Source: Candidatus Firestoneibacteriota bacterium
GTDB taxonomy: Bacteria > Oederibacteriota > JAAXVQ01 > JAUVAV01
Assembly (NCBI GenBank): GCA_030635415.1
Contig: DAOVYW010000023.1
Span: 1 to 17,114 of the forward strand
DNA length: 17,114 nucleotides
Direction: 5' to 3'
Shown here: positions 7,365 through 14,324 of the stretch, one piece after another
How positions within the stretch are numbered: position 1 is the first letter of the stretch
Layout: the number at the start of each line of letters is the position of its first letter
Position numbers and translations under genes: made by a program
Notes under the pieces: generated by a model
What the model was told of the DNA's origin: nothing
The model's database searches: none
Seen by the model: only the letters and a program-made list of their open reading frames with translations

Positions 7365-9257
7365 TCATCTTTCCAAGGCCTCCAGTTTTTTCTCAAAATG
7401 CCGGATCTTCACATCATAATCACGGTGGGCTTTTTCCAGCTCCTGGTATAAAAAATCCACCTGGGTTTGCAGATCGCGGTTTTTCTTAGGCAACTCGGCA
7501 ATCGCCTGGGTATCCCCTTGCGTAGAGGCTTCGATCAGGCACTGGTTATTCCGGCTTATTTCCAATTCCAGACGCTCGATTATCTTCTCCAATTCCCGCA
7601 CCCGCGCTTCCAGGGGACGCAGGACTTTGGATTTTTCCTGAATAATCTTCGCGCGGGCTTGGCGCAAACTTTTCCTGGCAGCCAAGTCAAGCTCAGGCTT
7701 TTTGCTTTCCGGATCCGGCCGGGGTCCGGGTGGCGGAACGGCTTTGATAAATCCTTCTTTCCGGGTCTCCTCATTCTCCCAGCCAATATCGTCTAAAAAA
7801 TTCTGATATTTGCCATGGTAAAAAATAACCCGATCGCGGTCAAAAATAATCAGTTTCTCCGCCAGTGTATGCAGAAATATCTCGTCATGGGTCACAAACA
7901 TGACCGAACCGTCAAAATCCTGCATCGCGTCCAACAAGGAGTCGCAGCTTTCCATATCCAAATGATTAGTCGGCTCGTCCAAAAACAAGAGATTGGCCGG
8001 TCGCAGGAGCAATTTTCCCAGAAGGACCCGGCTTTTTTCGCCTCCGGACAAGACGCTGATTTTCTTAAGCGCCTGGTCACCGCCAAAGAGCATGACACCG
8101 CATATGTTACGCGCTCGTTCCCGGCTCTGCTTGGGCGCAGCCGCCATCATTTCTTCTTCCACGGTATATTCCGGATTTAAGCGTTCGATATTGGTCTGTC
8201 CAAAATAACCGGTTTCCAAACGGGCATGCCGTTTGATCCCTCCCTCCCGGGGAGTAAGTTCTCCGGCCAGCAAACGCAGCAGCGTTGATTTTCCTTTCCC
8301 GTTTTTTCCAATAATGGCAATACGTTCCCGCGGACCCAGGCTGAAATTCAGTTTATCAATCAGCCAGGGTTTATCCGGGGTATAATGAAATCCCAAATCC
8401 CTGGTGGCAAGCATCTCCCGGGCCGGAAAAGGCCGGGCAGAAAATTTAAATTCCACCTCTGCCAGTTTTTCCAACTGCTCCTGTTTCTGCTGTTTGGCCA
8501 GAGTTTTAATCCGTGACTGGACTAATCCGGCCAGGCGTGCTTTGGCGCGAAAGCGGGTAATAAATACATCAAGTTCCTTCCGGCGCTTTTCATCACGCCC
8601 GCGGGTTTTTCCGTAGATTTCTTCTTCCTGTATAATCTGTTGATAGAGCTTGGACGTAGGGCCCGGGATTTTCTTCAGCTTACAGCGATGGATGCCCATA
8701 GTATGCGTCGTGACACTGTCCATAAACCGCCGGTCATGCGTGATCAGGACGAACTCTCTTTTCCAGGCGCGCAGAAATTTTTCCATCCAACGGATAGAAA
8801 CAATGTCCAGATAATTGGTAGGTTCGTCCAGCAGCAGGAGATCCGGCTCCGAAACCAGGGTCTTGGTCAGATTCAGACGGATCTGGAATCCGCCTGAGAG
8901 TTCCTGCGGGGGGCGCGGCATGTCCGCGACCGTAAAGCCCAGGCCGAATAATATTTTCTCCACGCGCCAGTGATCGTATTCTCTAGCCGGAGGCAATCCC
9001 CGGCAGGCTTCTTCTAAGACTGTGGGCTGCGTAAATGAAAGATGCTGCTGTAAATACCCCACTGTGTAATCTTTGGGTATGCCGATCTCGCCGCTATCCG
9101 GTTCTTCCAGCCCCAGCAGAATTCTAAACAAGGTCGTTTTGCCGCTGCCATTGCGGCCTGCCAATCCTATTCTTTCTCCGGGATTAATATTAAAGCTCAC
9201 CCGGTCCAGCAAGGGCTGCGCGCTATAGGCTTTGCAAATTTCCGCGATTTTAATCAT
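7365..9257 (-). CDS. ABC-F family ATPase, YheS/ABCF3-like
   Basis: 630 residues with two ABC ATPase domains in one chain and no membrane segment, as in ABC-F proteins that act on ribosomes. Domain 1: Walker A GRNGSGKTT (34-42), signature LSGGF (120-124), Walker B with catalytic E145 (LLLLDEPTNYLD), switch H174. Linker at about 200-280, rich in basic residues and containing RFRAKARLAGLVQSRIK, the conserved linker pattern. Domain 2: GKNGKGKST (317-325), LSGGE (403-407), E428, H457. C-terminal coiled coil at about 525-629. Length, linker and the C-terminal coiled coil fit the YheS/ABCF3 group better than the shorter EttA; Uup is the main alternative. All catalytic residues are intact. The ATG overlaps the 3' end of the GIY-YIG gene by 8 bases, with GAGGA 7 bases upstream, so translation is probably coupled. 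It is likely a translation or ribosome-assembly factor; a role in antibiotic resistance is possible but not shown. Confidence 0.92.
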   Translation of the reverse strand: MIKIAEICKAYSAQPLLDRVSFNINPGERIGLAGRNGSGKTTLFRILLGLEEPDSGEIGIPKDYTVGYLQQHLSFTQPTVLEEACRGLPPAREYDHWRVEKILFGLGFTVADMPRPPQELSGGFQIRLNLTKTLVSEPDLLLLDEPTNYLDIVSIRWMEKFLRAWKREFVLITHDRRFMDSVTTHTMGIHRCKLKKIPGPTSKLYQQIIQEEEIYGKTRGRDEKRRKELDVFITRFRAKARLAGLVQSRIKTLAKQQKQEQLEKLAEVEFKFSARPFPAREMLATRDLGFHYTPDKPWLIDKLNFSLGPRERIAIIGKNGKGKSTLLRLLAGELTPREGGIKRHARLETGYFGQTNIERLNPEYTVEEEMMAAAPKQSRERARNICGVMLFGGDQALKKISVLSGGEKSRVLLGKLLLRPANLLFLDEPTNHLDMESCDSLLDAMQDFDGSVMFVTHDEIFLHTLAEKLIIFDRDRVIFYHGKYQNFLDDIGWENEETRKEGFIKAVPPPGPRPDPESKKPELDLAARKSLRQARAKIIQEKSKVLRPLEARVRELEKIIERLELEISRNNQCLIEASTQGDTQAIAELPKKNRDLQTQVDFLYQELEKAHRDYDVKIRHFEKKLEALER

Positions 9258-9522
9258 CCAGCATTCCTCGGCATTTTAAATCCCCCCTAATCAGTACCAG
9301 CTTACGGGCTCGTTTCCATTTCTGGATTTCTTTTTCCCGCTGCATGGCTTGACGTTGGGTGGGATACTCTTCGGTATAAATTAATTTAAACGGGCGCCGG
9401 GAATACACATAGGCTGAACCGCTTCCCTTTTGATGCAGAACCAGACGCTGTTTAATGTTCTGGGTGTAACCGGTATAGTAACTCTGGTCAGAACATTCCA
9501 GTATGTAAACAAAGTACGGCAT
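9250..9522 (-). CDS. GIY-YIG domain protein (YhbQ/UPF0213-like)
   Basis: 90 residues from the ATG at 9522, which has GAAAGG 5 bases upstream; an in-frame ATG at 9561 adds 13 residues but lacks a ribosome-binding site. The whole protein is one GIY-YIG domain: FVYILECSDQSYYTGYT holds the two Tyr-containing motifs (FVY and YTG in place of GIY and YIG), followed by IKQRLVLHQKG with the catalytic-type Arg26, then KLIYTEEYPT, and REKEIQKWKR with the metal-binding-type Glu63. The single-domain size and the order match the small UPF0213 proteins, whose biological role is poorly defined (nuclease activity is reported for relatives). It overlaps the ABC-F gene by 8 bp and likely leads a two-gene operon. 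Confidence 0.85.
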   Translation of the reverse strand: MPYFVYILECSDQSYYTGYTQNIKQRLVLHQKGSGSAYVYSRRPFKLIYTEEYPTQRQAMQREKEIQKWKRARKLVLIRGDLKCRGMLDD

Positions 9523-9596
9523 AGTTACCTTTCCCGCGCCTAAACTTCTCTGGCACGGCATTTTTTTCCATTGTTAATTCCTGCGGCGGAAAGGGT

Positions 9597-9722
9597 GCTT
9601 CTGAAAGGCTTGTCCTCCCCGAATGATCAGATTCCCGATAAGATCATTCGGGGAGGACAAAAACGGATCATGACACAGTCTCCACGTTCCCGGGGAGGGG
9701 AATAGCCTAAAGTGTCAGAAGC
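9597..9722. repeat. Nested inverted repeat with a 19-bp perfect stem
   Basis: An inner stem pairs 9610-9628 (TTGTCCTCCCCGAATGATC) exactly with 9642-9660 around a 13-base loop. Outside it GCTTCTGA (9597-9604) pairs with TCAGAAGC (9715-9722), and AGGCT (9606-9610) with AGCCT (9704-9708). CGGGGAGG of the right arm (9650-9657) recurs near 9691-9698, so the left arm could form an alternative pairing. Neither strand has a T run after the stem, so it is not a standard intrinsic terminator. It lies between the TM2-like gene and the GIY-YIG gene; it could be a small mobile element relic (MITE-like), a structured RNA or a Rho-independent stop of unusual type. Confidence 0.75.
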
Positions 9723-9757
9723 TAAACGTTTACAGAGCAAATCCCTATCAGTTATAC

Positions 9758-10396
9758 CTACTCTTCTTGTATGCTTAAAATTTTCCGAATGGCTATGATG
9801 CTGCCAAATGCTATAACGGAAGGGATTATTAAATGTATTGATATAAAAAAAACTGCCAGTCCTTCGGAAATACCCGCGAAAAGCACTATATATGTCCCAC
9901 TCCCACTGATAGCCAGGTCCGTAAACGACATGACAAGAGAAAAAATCAATTTCCCAACACTTGCTAAAACTGTCGCGATTAAGAAAGCCGTGATCAGAGC
10001 ATATAAAGAATGTTTTTTTTCAATTAAAAAGGCTTGCACAGATATAAAAATATTTGTTGAAATCACCCATATTAGTATTGGCTCTACTCCTCTGAGCATA
10101 GCCACTAAATCCATCTTATCTTTTGGAATTTTACCCCAAACAGCTATCATCATTAATACCAATACGGTGACTAGATAAATTCCCATTGCCAGATAATTTA
10201 TTGGACAAATAGTTTTTTCGCCTTTATTCATTTTCTCAGAGGTCACACGAGCATCCCAAATGCCGAGGATCCAAGGAATAATCAACCAAGATGAGAGCCC
10301 AACTAAAATTCCTTTAGCCACCTCTCCATTGTAAAATTGTCCCAGTCCGGGCCAACATATTGCGAGTATTGTACTAGTAGTTTTATTTTTCTTCAT
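9758..10396 (-). CDS. TM2-like polytopic membrane protein
   Basis: 212 residues from ATG 10396; a GTG at 10408 is in frame but lies inside the G-rich ribosome-binding stretch AGGTGG, so ATG is preferred. The N-terminal ~50 residues resemble a TM2-type double membrane hairpin: ILAICWPGLGQFYNGEVAKGI, cut here at WPGLGQFYNG plus KG, then a hydrophobic stretch ending in LGIWDA, the usual FYxG...KG...W.D pattern. Four more hydrophobic stretches follow: about residues 67-86, 105-122, 131-155 and 170-200. TM2 proteins are small inner-membrane proteins without a settled function, and the extra C-terminal segments here are not typical. The gene stands alone with a strong promoter upstream. Confidence 0.65.
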   Translation of the reverse strand: MKKNKTTSTILAICWPGLGQFYNGEVAKGILVGLSSWLIIPWILGIWDARVTSEKMNKGEKTICPINYLAMGIYLVTVLVLMMIAVWGKIPKDKMDLVAMLRGVEPILIWVISTNIFISVQAFLIEKKHSLYALITAFLIATVLASVGKLIFSLVMSFTDLAISGSGTYIVLFAGISEGLAVFFISIHLIIPSVIAFGSIIAIRKILSIQEE

Positions 10397-10454
10397 TATA
10401 CCCCCCACCTGAATTTCATCTCAAAAATCCATCTTGTAATGGGAAAAACTTAAC

Positions 10455-10467
10455 CACGCGGCGCGTG
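10455..10467. repeat. GC-rich hairpin at the start of the TM2-like gene leader
   Basis: CACGC (10455-10459) pairs with GCGTG (10463-10467) around three bases. On the - strand it falls just after the predicted transcription start and is followed by GTTAAGTTTTT, so it might shield the 5' end or act as an early terminator. Confidence 0.45.
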
Positions 10468-10475
10468 CTGGGTTT

Positions 10476-10504
10476 ATTATAATACAAGGTCTGCTTCCAA
10501 TCAA
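10476..10504 (-). promoter_or_regulatory. Strong sigma-70-type promoter for the TM2-like gene
   Basis: On the - strand TTGATT (10504-10499), five of six matches to the -35 consensus, is followed after exactly 17 bases by a perfect TATAAT (10481-10476). Transcription would start near 10469, giving a leader of about 73 bases before the ATG at 10396. Confidence 0.7.
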
Positions 10505-10826
10505 GCTCGAAAAATTGATGGCCTCTTTTGTTTCCACAACAGATTCCCAGAGTTACCTATTATTTTTGACGGTAAAATTGAACCGGGTGGGGTTGCATTC
10601 CCAAAAATAAAATGGCTATTTCATTCATGAATTTATGGAATACTTTCCCTAATTTTTGTTGACTGCATTTAGATATCGATTAGCAGGTTCAATTATCTTT
10701 CTATAAATCCTTCCTTTTTAAGCTTTTTCTTAAACCACGCTTTAAGCATAAAATGGCACACAAAATGCTTGTCTTATTCTCATGAATCTCCTTACACCAC
10801 GATAAAAGCAAGGGAGTTGATCTGCC
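10505..10826. other. AT-rich spacer upstream of the SNase-like gene
   Basis: No credible coding frame. A 30-codon frame from the ATG near 10518 has no ribosome-binding site. TTGACT near 10659 is a possible -35 box for the + strand gene but has no good -10 box at the right distance. AGGGAG at 10811-10816 is the ribosome-binding site of the next gene. Confidence 0.4.
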
Positions 10827-11435
10827 ATGCTGAGGATACCATTTATCCTTACTTTAATTTATCGGACGCTTATTTTTCTGCCGCTTTTATTCTCCGGCAT
10901 AACAGCCTGGGCTAACTCTCCAGCGGACGAGACCTTGGAAGAGAACCCTATGATTTCCGCCCAATTCATCAATGTTCTTAATGGCAACACTATCATCGTC
11001 AGAATTAATGGGGTAAATGACCGCCTCCATTTAGCCGGAGTAACCATGCTTAACCCCCAACTCTCTACTGTCCCTGGTGGACCTTCGGGAACAAAAGCTT
11101 CGTCTTCTATTTGGGATCTTTTAAAAGGCGAACATGTTCTCCTTGCTTTCCCTTATCCCCATCGTGACCAATACGGCCGGATGCCGGCCTACATTTACCG
11201 GCAATCAGACCTGCTTTTTCTAAACCACGAGATCATCCTGCAGGGTTACGGTCAAACCAACCGGGATAACACTTTTAAGTACCAGGATGTTTTTCTCCAA
11301 GCCGAACACGACGCCCGTCAGGCCGGCGACGGTCTTTGGAAATCCCGGCTTTTGGCTGAGGAACAACTCGCCCAAAAACCGCAGTTACCCCTGCCGCAGG
11401 ATATATTCGCCTGCGATATCAACCCGGATAATTAA
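10827..11435 (+). CDS. Exported staphylococcal-nuclease-like protein with altered active site
   Basis: 202 residues. Residues 1-29 form a signal peptide (hydrophobic IFLPLLFSGITAWA, cleavage after AWA), so it is exported. Residues about 44-172 have the SNase/thermonuclease plan: FINVLNGNTIIVRI, LHLAGV, a Gly/Ser loop, LLKGEHVLL, RDQYGR, LLFLN..ILQGYG and AEHDARQAGDGLW. The usual active-site residues are changed. The DGDT acids are Asn (N52, N54), the RLxGID Arg and Asp are His68 and Thr73, and the PE glutamate is Gln78; only the RDxYGR arginine (R118) remains. Calcium binding and phosphodiester cleavage are therefore doubtful and it may be a binding-only relative. AGGGAG lies 10 bases before the ATG. 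It converges on the propeller gene, leaving 17 bp between stop codons. The fold call is firm; loss of activity is inferred. Confidence 0.82.
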   Translation: MLRIPFILTLIYRTLIFLPLLFSGITAWANSPADETLEENPMISAQFINVLNGNTIIVRINGVNDRLHLAGVTMLNPQLSTVPGGPSGTKASSSIWDLLKGEHVLLAFPYPHRDQYGRMPAYIYRQSDLLFLNHEIILQGYGQTNRDNTFKYQDVFLQAEHDARQAGDGLWKSRLLAEEQLAQKPQLPLPQDIFACDINPDN

Positions 11436-11452
11436 TTTTTAACCCCCTAAGG

Positions 11453-14311
11453 CTACCGGGCCACCGCCACTTTGCGTGCCAGTTGCTCTCGGGTTCCATT
11501 CGCATAGCGAACCTCTATCCGCAGCAGATAAATCCCACTCCTCACCTCATATCCCCGCGTGTTTTTTCCGTTCCATTCCGCTTCCTGCATGCCCGCGGCC
11601 TTCTCCTCAGCGACCACAACCTTGACACCTTGGCCGCCCATGGTCAGCACCTCGATTTTTACCCGGCCCGGGCTTTTTAAGTAATATGCTATTCTGGTTA
11701 CTCCCTGACCCGGCTGGAAGGGATTGGGATAATTGCCGAAGACTTTGGTTAATTCCGGCTCACGAATATTTACCGGATTAGTTAATAAAGGAAAGGCTTG
11801 GCCGGGGATTGTTTCTGATAAAAGTCCGCTGTGGTTTATGCATTGCTCATGCGGCAAACCGGCCACAAAACTTTTCAGGCGGGGTGATAATTGGATATCA
11901 CCCTTAAGTTCAAAAGTTGTTTGATCTTGGGCGAATAGGTCCAGGGGAGAAGTGAAGGTGAAGGTTTTCCCTCCCCCGGGGGCGGCAAGACTTGAGACCG
12001 TGATGCCGGCGCGCTCAAGCCATATCCGCGTGAACACCGTATCCAGGTCTTGCTCGTTTCCCGCCGGGTCTCGCAAGGTTAATAATATGGAAGCAAGCGA
12101 AATCGTGCCTCCGCTGATATTAGTCGCTTCAATCCGTCCCAGGCGCACCCCGCACTGGCCTTGGGTTACATTGGCAGACGCCAGGGAAACAACCTCCAGC
12201 CGGAGGTTGGCGCTTTTAGCAATCACCTGTTCAATCGTATTTAATAAAGTAAAATCAGGAAGCGCGCCTTTGAACCGAAAATCGGCTCCCTTGACCGGCA
12301 AGGAGAAACGGCAGGTATTTCCCACCTGAGCGCTGCCCCTGATATCGGCGGTAAGGTACAGCGCGCTCCTGTCAATCACTTCCTCATTGAGGGTAATATG
12401 CCAGGCCTGCCCACCGGATATAGCGGTGAACTCTCCCAGTTTCCGCGCCTGGCGCGGATCAAAAGTAATGCCGCCACCGCCGCCGTTTGACAGGTACCAC
12501 AGGGAAAGAACAGTGATATCCGTCCCTGCGCGGGCGCTGCCCACATTTTCCACGGATAAGGATTCCAGAAAATCATATCCATCGGCCGTGCAATTGATTT
12601 GGCCCACCAGATTATCCTGGATACCAGTGTAGATGTTTGCGGTTTGAGACGATACCCAGGCCAGACTTTGCATTGCCGGCGGGTGAACATTAAACAAAAC
12701 CGTGTCCGAAGTTCCGGTCTGTCCTGCACTATCGTATACGATCACATACCAATCACCGGCGGTAGTAAGAGCACTCAAATCAAAATTGCAGATAAAAGTA
12801 TCGGCATTGATAACATCGGGATTGATTGCTTCAATATCCGCTTCGCCAGTACGGGTAAGTTTAGCATAAGTTACAAAGCCCCGGTCATCCTGGAAGAAAC
12901 GACCCTGAACGGCAATGGTGCTCATTTTCCCCCAAGGACTTTGCTGGGGAGAGAGATTGGTAATTTGCGGTTTGGGACGGATGATTTTTTGAGCATAAAT
13001 TGACCACGTGCCTTCACGCCCATCCTGCCAGATAATAATTTCACCGTTACCGTCGAATATGAGTTGCGAACTTCGTTGATTTTCTTGCTCATCGCAGATA
13101 ACCGCGCCATTAGCTGTCCATTGAATATTTCCACTGCCATCTATCCTCTGGGCATAGATGTCATACTCGCTGAACCGGTAGTCCGGCCAAACGATCACGG
13201 CACCGCCAGCCCCATCAGATGTGAGTTCCGGACTTTGTTGATTATTTCCCGCATTGCAGATAACCACGCCGTTGGCTGTCCATTGAGCATTTCCTGCGCT
13301 GTCGACCCTCCGGGCATAAATGTCATAATAACCGCTGGCCTGTTCACTTTCCCAAGCAATCAGAGCGCCGCCGGTTCCGTCAGCCGTGAGTTGGGGCGCT
13401 TTTTGGTCATCTTCCGCATTGCAGATAACCACGCCGTTGGCTGTCCATTGGGTATTTCCATCGCCATCTATCCTTTGCGCATAAATGTCATACTGTCCGT
13501 TCCGATAGTCCTGCCAAACAACCAGCGCGTCCCCGGAACCAAGGGTGATGAGTTGCGGAAAAATCCCAGAACTGCAGATATCCACGCCATTGGCTGTCCA
13601 TTGAGTATTTCCATTGCCATCAATTCTCTGGACAAAGATGCCGCCGCCAGACCAAACGATCAACGCGCCGCCGGAATCATCAGGGATAAGTTGCTGACTC
13701 CATTGACTAGCCGCCGCATTGCTGATGACCACGCCATTATCCGCCCATTTAGTATTGCCATTAGTGTCTACTCTTTGAGCATAGATGTCATTATCGCCCA
13801 CCCGCTCGTCCGCCCACACGATGATAGCCCCGTTTGAGTTGTCAGAGACAAGCTGCGGAATACCTTGATTATTTCCCGCGTTGCAGATGCACACGCCATT
13901 GGCTGTCCATTGGACAACGCCCGAACTATCTATTCTCTGAGCATACACGTCATAATTGGTTGCCGCGTAGTTCCGCGCGTCTTCCCAAACAATTATTGCG
14001 CCGCCCGAACCGTCAGAGACAAGCTGCGGGCTGGATTGAGTACTGATCGCATTACAGATGACCACGCCATTGGCCGGCCATTGCGCGATTCCCTGGCTGT
14101 TTATTCTTTGGGCGCTGATGCCGTCACTGGTACCCCAGCAAATCAGCGCGCCGCCGGAGTCCAAGTGTATTAGTTGTGGCCTGGACGGATTAGTTACTGC
14201 ATTTGAGATAACCCGGCCATTTTCTCCCCACATTCCTTCGCCGGCAAGCACGCGTCCGCCGGCCAATAAGCATAGCCCAAGAAGCCACAGGTGTGTTTTT
14301 CGCTTTCTCAT
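11453..14311 (-). CDS. Secreted eight-repeat beta-propeller protein with FlgD/T9SS-like tail (copy B)
   Basis: 952 residues from ATG 14311 (GGAG 6 bases upstream); an in-frame ATG at 14335 would overlap the upstream gene and spoil the signal peptide. Residues 1-24 (MRKRKTHLWLLGLCLLAGGR then VLA) are an export signal. Residues about 27-444 are eight repeats of 45-57 residues with consensus QWTANGVVICNA, PQL.SDG.GGAIIVW.D.R, DIYAQRID..G, best read as an eight-bladed propeller. An IPT/TIG-like Ig domain follows (about 449-542; ITNLSP...FFQDDRG), then two beta-rich domains of unknown type, then a tail from about 855 with NYPNPF, V(K)IEVLTMGGQGVK, WNGKN and SGIYLL, the pattern of FlgD-Ig-like or type-IX-secretion sorting tails, ending in RKVAVAR. 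It is probably exported and surface-attached, binding a ligand through the propeller. It lies 13 bp behind the paralogue upstream and is likely co-transcribed. Confidence 0.85.
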   Translation of the reverse strand: MRKRKTHLWLLGLCLLAGGRVLAGEGMWGENGRVISNAVTNPSRPQLIHLDSGGALICWGTSDGISAQRINSQGIAQWPANGVVICNAISTQSSPQLVSDGSGGAIIVWEDARNYAATNYDVYAQRIDSSGVVQWTANGVCICNAGNNQGIPQLVSDNSNGAIIVWADERVGDNDIYAQRVDTNGNTKWADNGVVISNAAASQWSQQLIPDDSGGALIVWSGGGIFVQRIDGNGNTQWTANGVDICSSGIFPQLITLGSGDALVVWQDYRNGQYDIYAQRIDGDGNTQWTANGVVICNAEDDQKAPQLTADGTGGALIAWESEQASGYYDIYARRVDSAGNAQWTANGVVICNAGNNQQSPELTSDGAGGAVIVWPDYRFSEYDIYAQRIDGSGNIQWTANGAVICDEQENQRSSQLIFDGNGEIIIWQDGREGTWSIYAQKIIRPKPQITNLSPQQSPWGKMSTIAVQGRFFQDDRGFVTYAKLTRTGEADIEAINPDVINADTFICNFDLSALTTAGDWYVIVYDSAGQTGTSDTVLFNVHPPAMQSLAWVSSQTANIYTGIQDNLVGQINCTADGYDFLESLSVENVGSARAGTDITVLSLWYLSNGGGGGITFDPRQARKLGEFTAISGGQAWHITLNEEVIDRSALYLTADIRGSAQVGNTCRFSLPVKGADFRFKGALPDFTLLNTIEQVIAKSANLRLEVVSLASANVTQGQCGVRLGRIEATNISGGTISLASILLTLRDPAGNEQDLDTVFTRIWLERAGITVSSLAAPGGGKTFTFTSPLDLFAQDQTTFELKGDIQLSPRLKSFVAGLPHEQCINHSGLLSETIPGQAFPLLTNPVNIREPELTKVFGNYPNPFQPGQGVTRIAYYLKSPGRVKIEVLTMGGQGVKVVVAEEKAAGMQEAEWNGKNTRGYEVRSGIYLLRIEVRYANGTREQLARKVAVAR

Positions 14312-14324
14312 GTTCCGCTCCGCC

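Noticed and set aside
9523..9561. Upstream in-frame ATG extending the GIY-YIG protein by 13 residues
   Set aside because: No ribosome-binding site, and the added residues lie outside the domain; the ATG at 9522 has GAAAGG at good spacing.
10518..10610. 30-codon frame in the spacer before the SNase-like gene
   Set aside because: No ribosome-binding site, no signal or domain, and the length is expected by chance.
11436..11452. Possible bidirectional terminator between the converging SNase-like and propeller genes
   Set aside because: Only 17 bp, with a short T run but no stem.
13064..13837. 257-codon open frame on the + strand
   Set aside because: It lies antisense to the propeller repeats; its repeated motifs mirror the - strand repeats and it has no ribosome-binding site, so it is a shadow frame.
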